From the NCBI RefSeq assembly GCF_003206575.1, contig NZ_PZJO01000006.1, positions 234,230 to 298,229 of the forward strand: a stretch of DNA of 64,000 nt, in the 5' to 3' direction. This document shows positions 50,834 through 58,908 of this stretch, in pieces. Every line of letters starts with the position of its first letter. Within the stretch, counting starts at the first letter, position 1. Both the position numbers and the translations under genes were made by a program. This stretch comes from Salinicola endophyticus. Lineage in GTDB: Bacteria > Pseudomonadota > Gammaproteobacteria > Pseudomonadales > Halomonadaceae. The notes under the pieces are model-generated. The model had not been told where the DNA came from. It did not search any database and saw nothing but the letters and a program-made list of their open reading frames with translations.

Positions 50834-51757
50834 GTGCAACTTGTGAAGTCGCTTAAAGAAATGTCTCGATACAGCCGAGAGTCAGCCTTTCGAATTCGGC
50901 TATTCGATTCTAAAGGACTATATCCTCGGGGTGTTTTCGCGAATGAAAAGTCACTTTATGTAGCAGATGGCGAAGTGGCGTTCTCGATCGTTTATTCAAA
51001 ACCCTACGATCAGCTGGCGTCGGATTTTCCCTACTCGGAAATGGTTTGGGCTACGCCACAGGAGGTCCGTTTTTGGGCTTCCATTCTCCTATGTGAGGAT
51101 GCTAAAGGCCCACGAATTCTTCTATATCCCGAGCATAAGACGTTTGCTTTTTTGGATTCGCAAGAACTAGAATTTAAAGACAGTGAGACTCAGCTTGAGC
51201 TACGGCGTCTTGTCGTTGAGGAGGCAGCTGCTAGGAAGCAATCGTTAACTTCTATTCACACATTTGAGCATGATATTAGCCTCGGTCGCCAAGCCGAGTT
51301 TTTGAAAGCGATAAAAGATACAGATCACGTTTTTCTTCGGGCGATTGCATGCCTGATAAAGTGCGACATGTTGTCCCGGTATTATGAGTTTGCTGAGGAA
51401 GCTATCATTGTGGCGTTCATCGCCCTTGAGGCATCTTTCTCACTAGTCGTGGATATGCTGAAACGATCTGGTACCCCAAATCCGTCTGCTAAAAATGCCG
51501 GAACATGGTTAGATGATACGTTCAACCGCCCGTTGGGCATTGAGCCTGGCGAGCGGCGCTATTTCGAAGAACTGTACGAGCAGCGCGTAATGACGATGCA
51601 TCCGAGTAGTCGATACGGTGAATGCCCCTACGCACCACTTGCCGTCGATGACCTTTACGATTTGCGCCGAGATTTGAGGGAGGTTTTTGCTTACTTAGTT
51701 TCTGGTCAGCACGGTCCGGAGTGGATCAAGAGACTGAGACATAGAGGCATGGAATAA
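50834..51757 (+). CDS. HEPN-like protein, probable gene cassette
   Basis: 307 residues from GTG 50834, which has GGGAG 8 nt upstream; the frame is open from 50702 but that part overlaps the KilA-N gene and the att-like site. N-terminal 150 residues unknown. The C-terminal helical domain has AIIVAFIALEASFSLVVDML and R251/H256 in EQRVMTMHPSSRYG, an Rx4H motif in the order seen in HEPN domains. Followed immediately by a good attC-like site. Mixed GC. Possibly a single-gene toxin or defence cassette; a scaffold HEPN protein is equally possible. Confidence 0.68.
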   Translation: MQLVKSLKEMSRYSRESAFRIRLFDSKGLYPRGVFANEKSLYVADGEVAFSIVYSKPYDQLASDFPYSEMVWATPQEVRFWASILLCEDAKGPRILLYPEHKTFAFLDSQELEFKDSETQLELRRLVVEEAAARKQSLTSIHTFEHDISLGRQAEFLKAIKDTDHVFLRAIACLIKCDMLSRYYEFAEEAIIVAFIALEASFSLVVDMLKRSGTPNPSAKNAGTWLDDTFNRPLGIEPGERRYFEELYEQRVMTMHPSSRYGECPYAPLAVDDLYDLRRDLREVFAYLVSGQHGPEWIKRLRHRGME

Positions 51758-51762
51758 ATGTG

Positions 51763-51830
51763 GCCCAACGAATCGCTGCAGTTGACCGCCCAAAGCGCTG
51801 CCGCGCCTCGGCCGGCAACTAAGCTTAGGC
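51763..51830 (+). repeat. attC-like site 1 (68 bp)
   Basis: Runs from GCCCAAC to CTTAGGC. Outer boxes are nearly complementary; inner AGTTGACCG pairs with CGGCCAACT-like GGCCGGCAACT. The end AACTAAGCTTAGGC closely follows the usual AACTxAAGCGTTAGGC. Lies 6 bp after the HEPN-like gene stop, where a cassette's attC belongs. Confidence 0.65.
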
Positions 51831-51852
51831 ACTGGGTATATTTGGATGACTA

Positions 51853-52215
51853 ATGAAAAATGATCAGGAGAGGTTGCAAATACCAACTTCTGAAGAGATT
51901 AAAGGGCAGGTTGAAGAACAGGACAACGTGTATGCTGTCGCAATGGAAGAGCTTCGTGAAGCATACGGGCCAAGTCGTTTAGGCGTCCACGTGATAAGCG
52001 ACATAAGCAGAGCGCTATCAGGTTTTGGGCCCGGTCATGTGTCCGAAGATTTGCTTAATTACCAGCATGAGCAAGTACGGTTCTACAAAAAGGGTGCTAA
52101 GGTTGGGGAACTTATCGATACTTATCTTTCGCCCGGCGAACAGAACGATAAGAAGCTTGCTGAGCAGTTCGACTATCAGCAAGCTGACTACGCCGAAATC
52201 GTCCGCAAAGTCTGA
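51853..52215 (+). CDS. Hypothetical cassette protein (120 aa)
   Basis: Soluble acidic protein: MKNDQERLQIPTSEEIKGQV, then a helical middle (YAVAMEELREAYGPSRLGVH) and a charged C-terminus. No family recognised. The start is 27 bp after the GTTAGGC-like end of attC site 1 and the stop is 13 bp before attC site 2, giving the compact single-gene layout of an integron cassette. Confidence 0.65.
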   Translation: MKNDQERLQIPTSEEIKGQVEEQDNVYAVAMEELREAYGPSRLGVHVISDISRALSGFGPGHVSEDLLNYQHEQVRFYKKGAKVGELIDTYLSPGEQNDKKLAEQFDYQQADYAEIVRKV

Positions 52216-52227
52216 AATTTAGTCGCT

Positions 52228-52297
52228 GATTGACACCGAGAAAATTGCTGCAGTTGATGGTCCTTATAAGGGCCGAAGCTGAGCTTCGGTGTTAGGC
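52228..52297 (+). repeat. attC-like site 2 (70 bp)
   Basis: Ends with a canonical GTTAGGC. ACACCGA pairs perfectly with TCGGTGT next to it, and an inner GGTCC pairs with GGGCC. The 5' box GATTGAC is degenerate. Shares AATTGCTGCAGTTGA with site 1 (AATCGCTGCAGTTGA). Confidence 0.65.
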
Positions 52298-52321
52298 TTT
52301 ATCGGCCGTCAGGAGAAATAT

Positions 52322-52510
52322 ATGCGAAATAAGAGTAAAAGTCGTTCTAATAACAGAAAGGTTGGCTGGAGGGGGTTAAAAGACGGAAGGGAGTTCTGGG
52401 AGTTCAATTTTTTTGTGCGCGAATTGAATTTTGAATGCTCGACAATTATGATTTTTTGGCTGTTTTGGAAAACGGGCGTGCTCTATCAGAGCCGACCTTT
52501 CTGGGAGTGA
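52322..52510 (+). CDS. Small hypothetical cassette protein (62 aa)
   Basis: Begins MRNKSKSRSNNRKVGWRGLK, very basic, then aromatic (FWEFNFFVRELNF; MIFWLFWKTG). AGGAGA lies 5 nt before the ATG, which is 25 bp after GTTAGGC of attC site 2. No known family. The downstream sequence to 52700 has no clear attC site, so the array is degraded at this end. Confidence 0.5.
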   Translation: MRNKSKSRSNNRKVGWRGLKDGREFWEFNFFVRELNFECSTIMIFWLFWKTGVLYQSRPFWE

Positions 52511-52721
52511 TTTTATAGTTGGAAATCTGGAAGGTGACCAGCTTCGGCGGCACCGGCTGCAGTCGGTCAGAAACTTACACTGATATTTTAGTTGTTTCGA
52601 TTGTTAGCGGTAGAAATAGAAGCTCAATGCGAGCCATAGTGTGCTTTATTAGGGTGCGCCGTGCCTCAGATATGATACCGAGTACATACAGTGAATTCAC
52701 ACTCCAAAACAAGGAAGTAGC

Positions 52722-54569
52722 ATGCGCATTCGCCTCGATAAAGTCATCATCAAGGACTTCAAGCGGATAAATTCACTTGAAATCGAATTGCAGCCTGTGA
52801 CTGCGTTGGTTGGCGGAAATACGAGCGGTAAGAGCAGCGCACTGCAGGCAGCGCAGCTTGGCGTCTCAATCTTGCAGGCTGCGTTTCGAGGTATTCGACC
52901 TAATGGCGTTCCAGACTTCGCAGGTACCGTCGCCAACGATTCTGTGCTGTTCCGCCCAACTGAGCGGTTGCTTGACTTGAGGCGTGGGGAAAGCGCGACG
53001 CAAAACCTCGGCTATTCGATCACCTACTGTGGAGTAGGTCTCGACTCAAACGCGGAGAAGGAAATAACGATCCATATTCGCCGTGGAAAGAACGCGAATA
53101 TTGCCATCACTCGTAGCGGAGATGATGACTTCGCGGCCGCCCTTGCAGACAGCGATCGCCCTTTCTCAATCTTCACTCCTGGCTTATCGGGGATTCCGAT
53201 CCGCGAAGAGTGGCGGACGAAGGGGGCAATGGACGCTGCAGTCATGCACGGCGACGCCAATCTTTATCTCCGCACAGTACTTGATCATTTGTTCACACGT
53301 GATCTCGATGAGATGGCGAGGGCTGCCTGGCGTCGAGAACGTAACATTGACCTGCTGCCAGACAGTGGGTGGAAGACCTTCTCTAAGTTACTAGAGCGGT
53401 GCTATCCAGGCACATGCGTCGTGGTAAGTCATGATCACCAACGCGATCGTTATGTAAAGGTCGATGTCGAAACAGCGGATGCGTCGGTTACGCTCGACAT
53501 GGCGTCGACAGGTATGCTCCAAGTCATTCAGATTATCGCCTACACTTGTTTCTATGCGCCGCCTTTGGTTCTACTGGACGAGCCAGATGCGCACCTACAT
53601 GCCGACAGCCAGTCGCGACTTTACGATGCCCTCAGAAGCGTTGCTACCGAGACGAAAACTCGCATCCTGTTCGCCAGCCACTCACCCCAGTTGATCCAGC
53701 GCCTTATGTACGACACAGACGCAGCAGTTGTATGGATGAGCGAAGGTGCGAAGGTGCCTGTCGACGATGCTCAACGTCCTGCAATTCCCATTCTGATGAC
53801 GCTTGGTGCGCTTTCGGCAGGTGCTGATGCCTTCGACCCTGCTCGGTCAGTAATTTTGATGACAGAAGACAAGCTGTCGAGGCCAGTAACGGTGCTGGCG
53901 AAGGCGAACGGCGCGCCTGAAAACCTAGCCGTGATTTCTTACAACGGGTGCGGAAACCTTCCGGCAGCAAGGCTCCTGGCAAACATGATTACCGACATGC
54001 GCCCTGACGCCCGGATCATTTTGCATCGGGATAGAGACTTCCGGACTGAACAAGAGGCGCAATTCGAACTTTTAATCGCTGCTTCAGAGCGTCAGCGCAA
54101 CGGAGTGACTCGGGTTACGGAGGTTTTTACCCCTTTAAATGATGTCGAGCACTCGTTTGCTCAGGCCGCACATCTGAAAGAGGTCTTCAACGAACTAGCT
54201 CCCGAGCTAATAGATTCTGCAATTGCCGATGTGATTATATTCAAACGCGACGACCTCGTGCATGCCGCGCGCATCGCTCGTGGACAGATTTCAAATTCGC
54301 TCTACGAATCTCCTCGTAAACGAAGGAAGCCAGAATGGACGGCAGCAGAAATGCCAGATAACACTCCGCCTATAATTGGTTTCGTTCCTGCGAACGGCCT
54401 AATCCCAGTTTCATTCGAGCATTCTCATGGGAAGATGCTCATGGACGCTCTTCGTCCGAAAATCCATCATCATGTTGGCGGTGCTTCGCAGGTATCGGAC
54501 GGTAGAATATATGCAGTGACGCCCCATCTTTTGGCGCCCGGATGGAGGGATGCATTTTCCCCTCAGTGA
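52722..54569 (+). CDS. OLD-family ATPase with TOPRIM-like nuclease region
   Basis: 615 residues. An ABC-type ATPase domain has Walker A GGNTSGKSS (31-39), a signature-like DMASTGMLQ, and Walker B VLLDEPDAHLHA (D286/E287). A C-terminal region has TED at 381-383 and DRD at 437-439, the spacing of TOPRIM metal residues in OLD nucleases. The C-terminal 100 residues are unassigned. No UvrD-like helicase or HNH partner is adjacent, so it is neither Gabija nor Septu as those are defined. A stand-alone class 1 OLD-type defence nuclease is the best reading. GC is between that of the cassettes and the host. Confidence 0.8.
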   Translation: MRIRLDKVIIKDFKRINSLEIELQPVTALVGGNTSGKSSALQAAQLGVSILQAAFRGIRPNGVPDFAGTVANDSVLFRPTERLLDLRRGESATQNLGYSITYCGVGLDSNAEKEITIHIRRGKNANIAITRSGDDDFAAALADSDRPFSIFTPGLSGIPIREEWRTKGAMDAAVMHGDANLYLRTVLDHLFTRDLDEMARAAWRRERNIDLLPDSGWKTFSKLLERCYPGTCVVVSHDHQRDRYVKVDVETADASVTLDMASTGMLQVIQIIAYTCFYAPPLVLLDEPDAHLHADSQSRLYDALRSVATETKTRILFASHSPQLIQRLMYDTDAAVVWMSEGAKVPVDDAQRPAIPILMTLGALSAGADAFDPARSVILMTEDKLSRPVTVLAKANGAPENLAVISYNGCGNLPAARLLANMITDMRPDARIILHRDRDFRTEQEAQFELLIAASERQRNGVTRVTEVFTPLNDVEHSFAQAAHLKEVFNELAPELIDSAIADVIIFKRDDLVHAARIARGQISNSLYESPRKRRKPEWTAAEMPDNTPPIIGFVPANGLIPVSFEHSHGKMLMDALRPKIHHHVGGASQVSDGRIYAVTPHLLAPGWRDAFSPQ

Positions 54570-54624
54570 CTCTGAGTAATGTCTCTTAATTGTATTGCGG
54601 CCGCTTCTGGCCGAATGCTACCAC

Positions 54625-55077
54625 TCAAAGGTTACCCGCCACGGGCCGGACTTTGACGAATTTCATTAAGCCGCGATCCCGTTTCTCTACGGGAAGCCAG
54701 CCGGCACGCTCGTAGAACGCATAGGCTCGACTGCCAATCTCGGTTTCCAGCCAGATCTCGTCGAAGGTGGCGAAGAGGTGGCGCTCGGCGCGTTCGAGAA
54801 GACTGCGGCCCACACCTTGCCCTTCATGGTCGGCGCGGACGAACAGTCCAAACACGCATCCGGTCTCATTGCGAAACATTGAGAAACCCACGGGTACTCC
54901 ATCAATCTCTGCAACCCAAAGACAAGGTTCCTGAGCGAGCTCTGCGGCGATGGTCTCAGGTGTAATGCCCATTTCGGCGAGCTGCTCTAGCGAAAGATGG
55001 TTCTCCGCCACGCTTGTGCGAATAGCGAAGATATCCCCGATGTCTGTCTCTCTCGCTTCTCTCACTTGAATTGGCAT
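54625..55077 (-). CDS. GNAT acetyltransferase
   Basis: 150 residues of the GNAT fold: VREARETDIGDIFAIRTSVA, the acetyl-CoA loop ADHEGQGVGRSLLERAERHL, and LETEIGSRAYAFYERAGWLP. Related to small N-acetyltransferases with unknown substrates; the FYERAGW motif is typical. ATG 55077 with AGGGG upstream is preferred to 55134. Convergent with the OLD-type gene. Confidence 0.88.
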   Translation of the reverse strand: MPIQVREARETDIGDIFAIRTSVAENHLSLEQLAEMGITPETIAAELAQEPCLWVAEIDGVPVGFSMFRNETGCVFGLFVRADHEGQGVGRSLLERAERHLFATFDEIWLETEIGSRAYAFYERAGWLPVEKRDRGLMKFVKVRPVAGNL

Positions 55078-55712
55078 GGATCGATACCCCTGGCAGTGAT
55101 TGAAAAGCCCATCGGCGATTATTTTGAAGCACAAAGTGGCCTTAGGCGAGCTTGCTTGGCGGTTGGGAGCCGTGGCTAAGTGGTCCTGCGATGGACAACC
55201 ATATGGCCAGCTTTCGAAGCTGAGAGGTATATCGCATGATATATCTAGGTTGTCGAATCTAGAGAATTTCTTTCTAAAACAGATGTCTAGCTATCATTAT
55301 GGAATCTTGTCGAGCCAGCGGCAGCGCGAATTCTTGGTCCTCTCCCTCGATTTTCCGTGCTTATCGCACGGGACAGCGTGACGAGGCCCTGCCTTCCCAG
55401 ATGGCTCGCCCTTGACCAGCTCCCACTGCGCCATCGAGTGCTCAGACGCCGCTCGGAAAGCGGCGCCAGGCGGCCTGCGATAGCCCACCGACCCTCGACT
55501 TGTGCGAGATCTCTTACAAAGTTGGACCAGATAGTCTTAGAAAACTGGTCCTATGGCGGGCGGTCAAATTCGTTATCCTGTGTGGGTGCCCGATTGGGCC
55601 TGCGTTTGAACCCGGCCCCTTGGGCCGGGTATTTTCGTTTCAGCCCCCGCAAACCCTGGCTGGCTCGGTAACGCTCGCAGGGGCAGGCTGGATCTCGAAA
55701 AGGCTCGACCCG
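55078..55712. other. Gap of about 630 bp between accessory and core DNA
   Basis: No credible gene. The sequence is AT-rich until about 55300 and host-like after 55380. A small dyad TATATC-4 nt-GATATA occurs near 55230. A terminator hairpin sits at 55611-55634. Confidence 0.45.
55611..55634 (+). terminator. Hairpin before the second GNAT gene
   Basis: CCCGGCCC - 3 nt - GGGCCGGG followed by TATTTTC. No recognised gene ends just upstream; it may mark the end of a lost gene. Confidence 0.6.
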
Positions 55713-56219
55713 ATGACGCTGACACTCGTTCACCCTACGCAGGCGCACCAGTCGGCCTTTCTGGCCGCCGTTCGGCACAGCCAGCCACTGCTGGATGGCT
55801 GGGTCTTCCCGCCGGAAACGCCACAGGCCTACGCCGATTTCCTCTCCCGCTACACGGCGGAGACCCACGTGAGCTATCTCGCCATCGCCCCCGATGGCAG
55901 CCTGATCGGCTGTATCAACCTGAATGAGATCGTCCGCGGTGCGCTGCAATCCGCCTATCTAGGCTATTACGGCTTTGCGCCGCACCAAGGCCGGGGATGG
56001 ATGAAACAGGCTCTGGGCGAGGTGATCACTCGCGCCTTCGATAGGCACGGCCTGCACCGGCTGGAGGCCAATATTCAACCCGCCAACCGCCGCTCCATCG
56101 GTCTGGTGCAGTCCCTGGGCTTGCGCCTTGAAGGCTTCTCGCCGCGCTACCTGCGCATCGATGGCGAATGGCGCGACCACGAGCGCTACGCCATCACCGC
56201 AGAAGAGTGGGATGCCTGA
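55713..56219 (+). CDS. GNAT acetyltransferase, RimJ/RimL-like
   Basis: 168 residues. The core signature YYGFAPHQGRGWMKQALGEV binds acetyl-CoA; LHRLEANIQPANRRSIGLVQ and SLGLRLEGFSPRYLRI are typical of the RimJ/RimL group, which acetylates N-termini of ribosomal or other proteins. The start at 55713 (MTLTLVHPTQ) fits; the frame is open further upstream through the terminator, which is not plausible coding sequence. Confidence 0.88.
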   Translation: MTLTLVHPTQAHQSAFLAAVRHSQPLLDGWVFPPETPQAYADFLSRYTAETHVSYLAIAPDGSLIGCINLNEIVRGALQSAYLGYYGFAPHQGRGWMKQALGEVITRAFDRHGLHRLEANIQPANRRSIGLVQSLGLRLEGFSPRYLRIDGEWRDHERYAITAEEWDA

Positions 56220-56273
56220 GAGAGATCCACAGATGCGTTCGTCATCTGCGCTCTGGGGAACGTCTGGGCGGGC

Positions 56274-56840
56274 TCACCACCAGTGCTGCGGATAGCGCCG
56301 GTGCCGGGCGAGATTATTGATCACCACCGCCACGCTGAGCATCAGGATGCAGCCGAGTCCGACCGGGAAGAAGGCGTAGATCCAGCCGAGTTGGTGCAGT
56401 TCGCCCGAGCCGATCACCGCGATCAGCGCGGTGGCGCCGCCGGGCGGGTGCAGGGTGTGGGTGAGCTGCATCAGCAGGATGGCGGTGGAGACCGCAACCG
56501 CGGCGGCGATCCAGCCGTCACCCAGTAGCGACCAGGTGACGAAGCCGCAGAGCGCCGAGAGCACGTTGCCGCCGAGCACATTGCGTGGCTGGGCCAGCGG
56601 GCTCTCCGGCGCGGCGTAGAGCAGCACCGAGGTGGCGCCGAACGAGCCGACCATCAGCAGTGGGTGGGCCTGGGTCGCCTGGGTGCTGAGCCAGCCCACG
56701 CCGGCCATGCCCAGAAAGGCACCGAGCCAGGACCACAGCGCGTCGCGCCAGTTGGGGGCAGGGCGCGAAACCGGGGCGCCTTTCATCTTGCTCAGATATT
56801 GCTTCACCATGGGGTCGGTATCGCCATGTGTGGGATTCAT
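56274..56840 (-). CDS. HPP-family integral membrane protein
   Basis: 188 residues with four membrane helices and the family motif LHPPGGATALIAVIGSG. APESPLAQPRNVLGGNVLSA is the second conserved block. Some plant and cyanobacterial members transport nitrite into plastids; bacterial function is not established. Start at 56840, or at 56810 (MVKQYLSKMK) where the fold begins. Confidence 0.88.
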   Translation of the reverse strand: MNPTHGDTDPMVKQYLSKMKGAPVSRPAPNWRDALWSWLGAFLGMAGVGWLSTQATQAHPLLMVGSFGATSVLLYAAPESPLAQPRNVLGGNVLSALCGFVTWSLLGDGWIAAAVAVSTAILLMQLTHTLHPPGGATALIAVIGSGELHQLGWIYAFFPVGLGCILMLSVAVVINNLARHRRYPQHWW

Positions 56841-57004
56841 GGGTGGGATCGAAGGCGCGCTATCTTGCCAGCTCGTACTCGTGCGGGGAAATACGTCTTG
56901 GCAATAGCCTCATGACCGCCGCGCCGGGACGCCCGCGCTAGGCATTGCTACAATGCCCGGCTTTCCTGGATGCAGGGCTCGCCCGTTCATGTTCGACCTT
57001 TTTC

Positions 57005-57907
57005 ATGTCTGATCGCGCCGATAGTGCAGTTGGCCTTCATGGCAACGATGTGCCGGTGGCGCGGGACCGTATCTTCGACGGTCTGGCCGACAAGTTCGCC
57101 TCCAGCCTGTATGCCACCGCGCGCGGGCGTATCCGCCTGGCGGTGCTGACGCCGTTGCTGGAGGAGGCGCTGCCGGCGGAGGGTTCGGCGGCGCTGGATG
57201 TCGGCGGCGGCCTGGGCCAGATGAGCGCCTGGCTTGCCGCTCGGGGGCATCGGGTCACCCTGGCGGAGCCCTCCGCCGAGATGCTGGCTCGGGCTCAAGA
57301 GACCTTGGCGCAAACCCCGTCGGATATTCCGGTGCAGACTCTACAGGCGCCACTGCAGGCGCTCGGCGAGCTTGCTCCCGGGCCGTGGCCGCTGGTGGTG
57401 TGTCATGCGGTGCTGGAGTGGCTGGCCGACCCGGAAGCCGGGCTGCGCCAGCTCGCGGCACTGCTGGCGCCGCAGGGGCGGCTGTCGCTGATGGTGTTCA
57501 ACCGCGATGCGCTGCGCTTCTCCAATGTGGTCAAGGGCAATCTCGACAAGGCCCTGGAGGATCGCCTGTCCGGTACCGGCCAGCGCCAGCGGTTGACCCC
57601 GATCTCGCCGCTGACCCATGCCGATATCGTGAACTGGTGCGAGGCCAGCGGGCTCAAGATCGAGCGTGTCGCCGGAATACGCATCTTCCATGACTACCTG
57701 CGCGAGCGTGAGCCCAGCGAGGCCGACCTGGCCAAGCTGATCGCGCTGGAGCGCCGCTACTGCGAGACCGAGCCGCACTGGCGTCTGGGCCGCTATCTGC
57801 ACTATCTGATTCGCCCCGCGGAGTCGGCCGAGGATCGCCGGCTGACCGCTGCGTCTGAGCGGGGCGAACACCCCCGAGACGCGCATCTTCAAGGAGAGAA
57901 CCGATGA
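57005..57907 (+). CDS. cmoM: tRNA 5-carboxymethoxyuridine methyltransferase CmoM
   Basis: 300-residue class I SAM methyltransferase that esterifies cmo5U34 in wobble positions of certain tRNAs. DRIFDGLADKFASSLYATAR at the N-terminus, SAM loop ALDVGGGLGQMSAWLAARGH, VVCHAVLEWLADPEAGLRQL and IRIFHDYLRER follow E. coli CmoM block by block. ATG 57005 is chosen. It overlaps rsmC by 4 bp (ATGA), giving an RNA-methylation operon. cmoA/cmoB are not in the window. Confidence 0.9.
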   Translation: MSDRADSAVGLHGNDVPVARDRIFDGLADKFASSLYATARGRIRLAVLTPLLEEALPAEGSAALDVGGGLGQMSAWLAARGHRVTLAEPSAEMLARAQETLAQTPSDIPVQTLQAPLQALGELAPGPWPLVVCHAVLEWLADPEAGLRQLAALLAPQGRLSLMVFNRDALRFSNVVKGNLDKALEDRLSGTGQRQRLTPISPLTHADIVNWCEASGLKIERVAGIRIFHDYLREREPSEADLAKLIALERRYCETEPHWRLGRYLHYLIRPAESAEDRRLTAASERGEHPRDAHLQGENR

Positions 57908-58908
57908 AGGCACAAACGCCCCCGTGTGAACTGCTGGCGCGCCAGGACGCGGACTACCGCGGCTGGCTGTGGGTGGCGCCGCCGCGGGATAGCTGGCTGG
58001 AGAGCGGCGAGGGCGTGGTGTGGAGCGCCGATCTCGCCGTGGTGAACGCATGGCGTGCGGCGGGGCGCGAGGCCCACGCGGGGCTGACGCTGCCGCCTCT
58101 GGCGCCCCCCGGAGCAGTGCTCTTCTGGCCCAAGAGCCATGCCCAGGGCGAGTGGTGGCTGCGCACCCTGAGCGCGACCCTGCCCGCCGGCACCCCGATC
58201 CAGATCGTCGGTGAGCATCAGGGCGGGATCAAGCGTGTGCCCAAGGTGCTCGCGGCCATGGCGCACGCCTGCCGCAAGCTGGACAACGCCCGTCGCTGTA
58301 CCCTGTTCGCGACCGAGGCGGGGGAGGGTAGGCCCGACCCGGAGGCCGGCTGGGAGCAGTTCGAGACCCACGGGCTGGCACTGGCGACACACCCCGGGGT
58401 GTTCGGCCATGGCAAGCTCGACGAGGGTACCCGGTTGCTGCTGGAGACGCTGGCAGCGCTCGATGCCCGTGGCGAGCTACCCGCCGGACCCACCCTGGAT
58501 ATCGGTTGCGGCGACGGCATTCTGGCGGCGTGGTTCGCGCGCCAGGGCCATGCGGTGACCGCCACCGATGTCAGTGCCTTTGCGGTGGCGGCGACCCAGC
58601 GCACGCTGGCGCTCAATCAGTTGGAAGGGGAGGCGCGTCAGAGCGATGTGTTCGAGGCGGTGCCGGAGCGCTTCGCGCTGATCGTCAGCAACCCGCCGTT
58701 CCATCAGGAGCGGGCGGTCGACTACGGCCCGGCGGCACGTCTGATCGAGGAGGCGCCGGCGCATCTCGAGGCCGGCGGGGTGCTACTGCTGGTGGTCAAT
58801 GCCTTCCTGCCCTATCCCGATTGGCTGACGGCGGCGTTCGGCGAGTTCGAGACCCTCGCCGATAACCGCCGCTACCGTGTCTATCGCGCGGTCAAAAGCC
58901 GTCGCTAG
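57904..58908 (+). CDS. rsmC: 16S rRNA (guanine-1207-N2)-methyltransferase RsmC
   Basis: 334 residues, the expected length, with a degenerate N-terminal half (guide) and a catalytic C-terminal half. The SAM motif is LDIGCGDGILAAWFARQGH, and the catalytic NPPFH motif is in LIVSNPPFHQERAVDYG. Earlier VLFWPKSHAQGEWWLRTL and VGEHQGGIKRV are RsmC-specific. It overlaps cmoM, and its last 17 bp overlap the convergent EAL-HDOD gene. Confidence 0.94.
   Translation: MKAQTPPCELLARQDADYRGWLWVAPPRDSWLESGEGVVWSADLAVVNAWRAAGREAHAGLTLPPLAPPGAVLFWPKSHAQGEWWLRTLSATLPAGTPIQIVGEHQGGIKRVPKVLAAMAHACRKLDNARRCTLFATEAGEGRPDPEAGWEQFETHGLALATHPGVFGHGKLDEGTRLLLETLAALDARGELPAGPTLDIGCGDGILAAWFARQGHAVTATDVSAFAVAATQRTLALNQLEGEARQSDVFEAVPERFALIVSNPPFHQERAVDYGPAARLIEEAPAHLEAGGVLLLVVNAFLPYPDWLTAAFGEFETLADNRRYRVYRAVKSRR

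Noticed and set aside
52722..54569. Gabija or Septu defence system
   Set aside because: No UvrD-like helicase (GajB) or HNH nuclease (PtuB) gene lies on either side.
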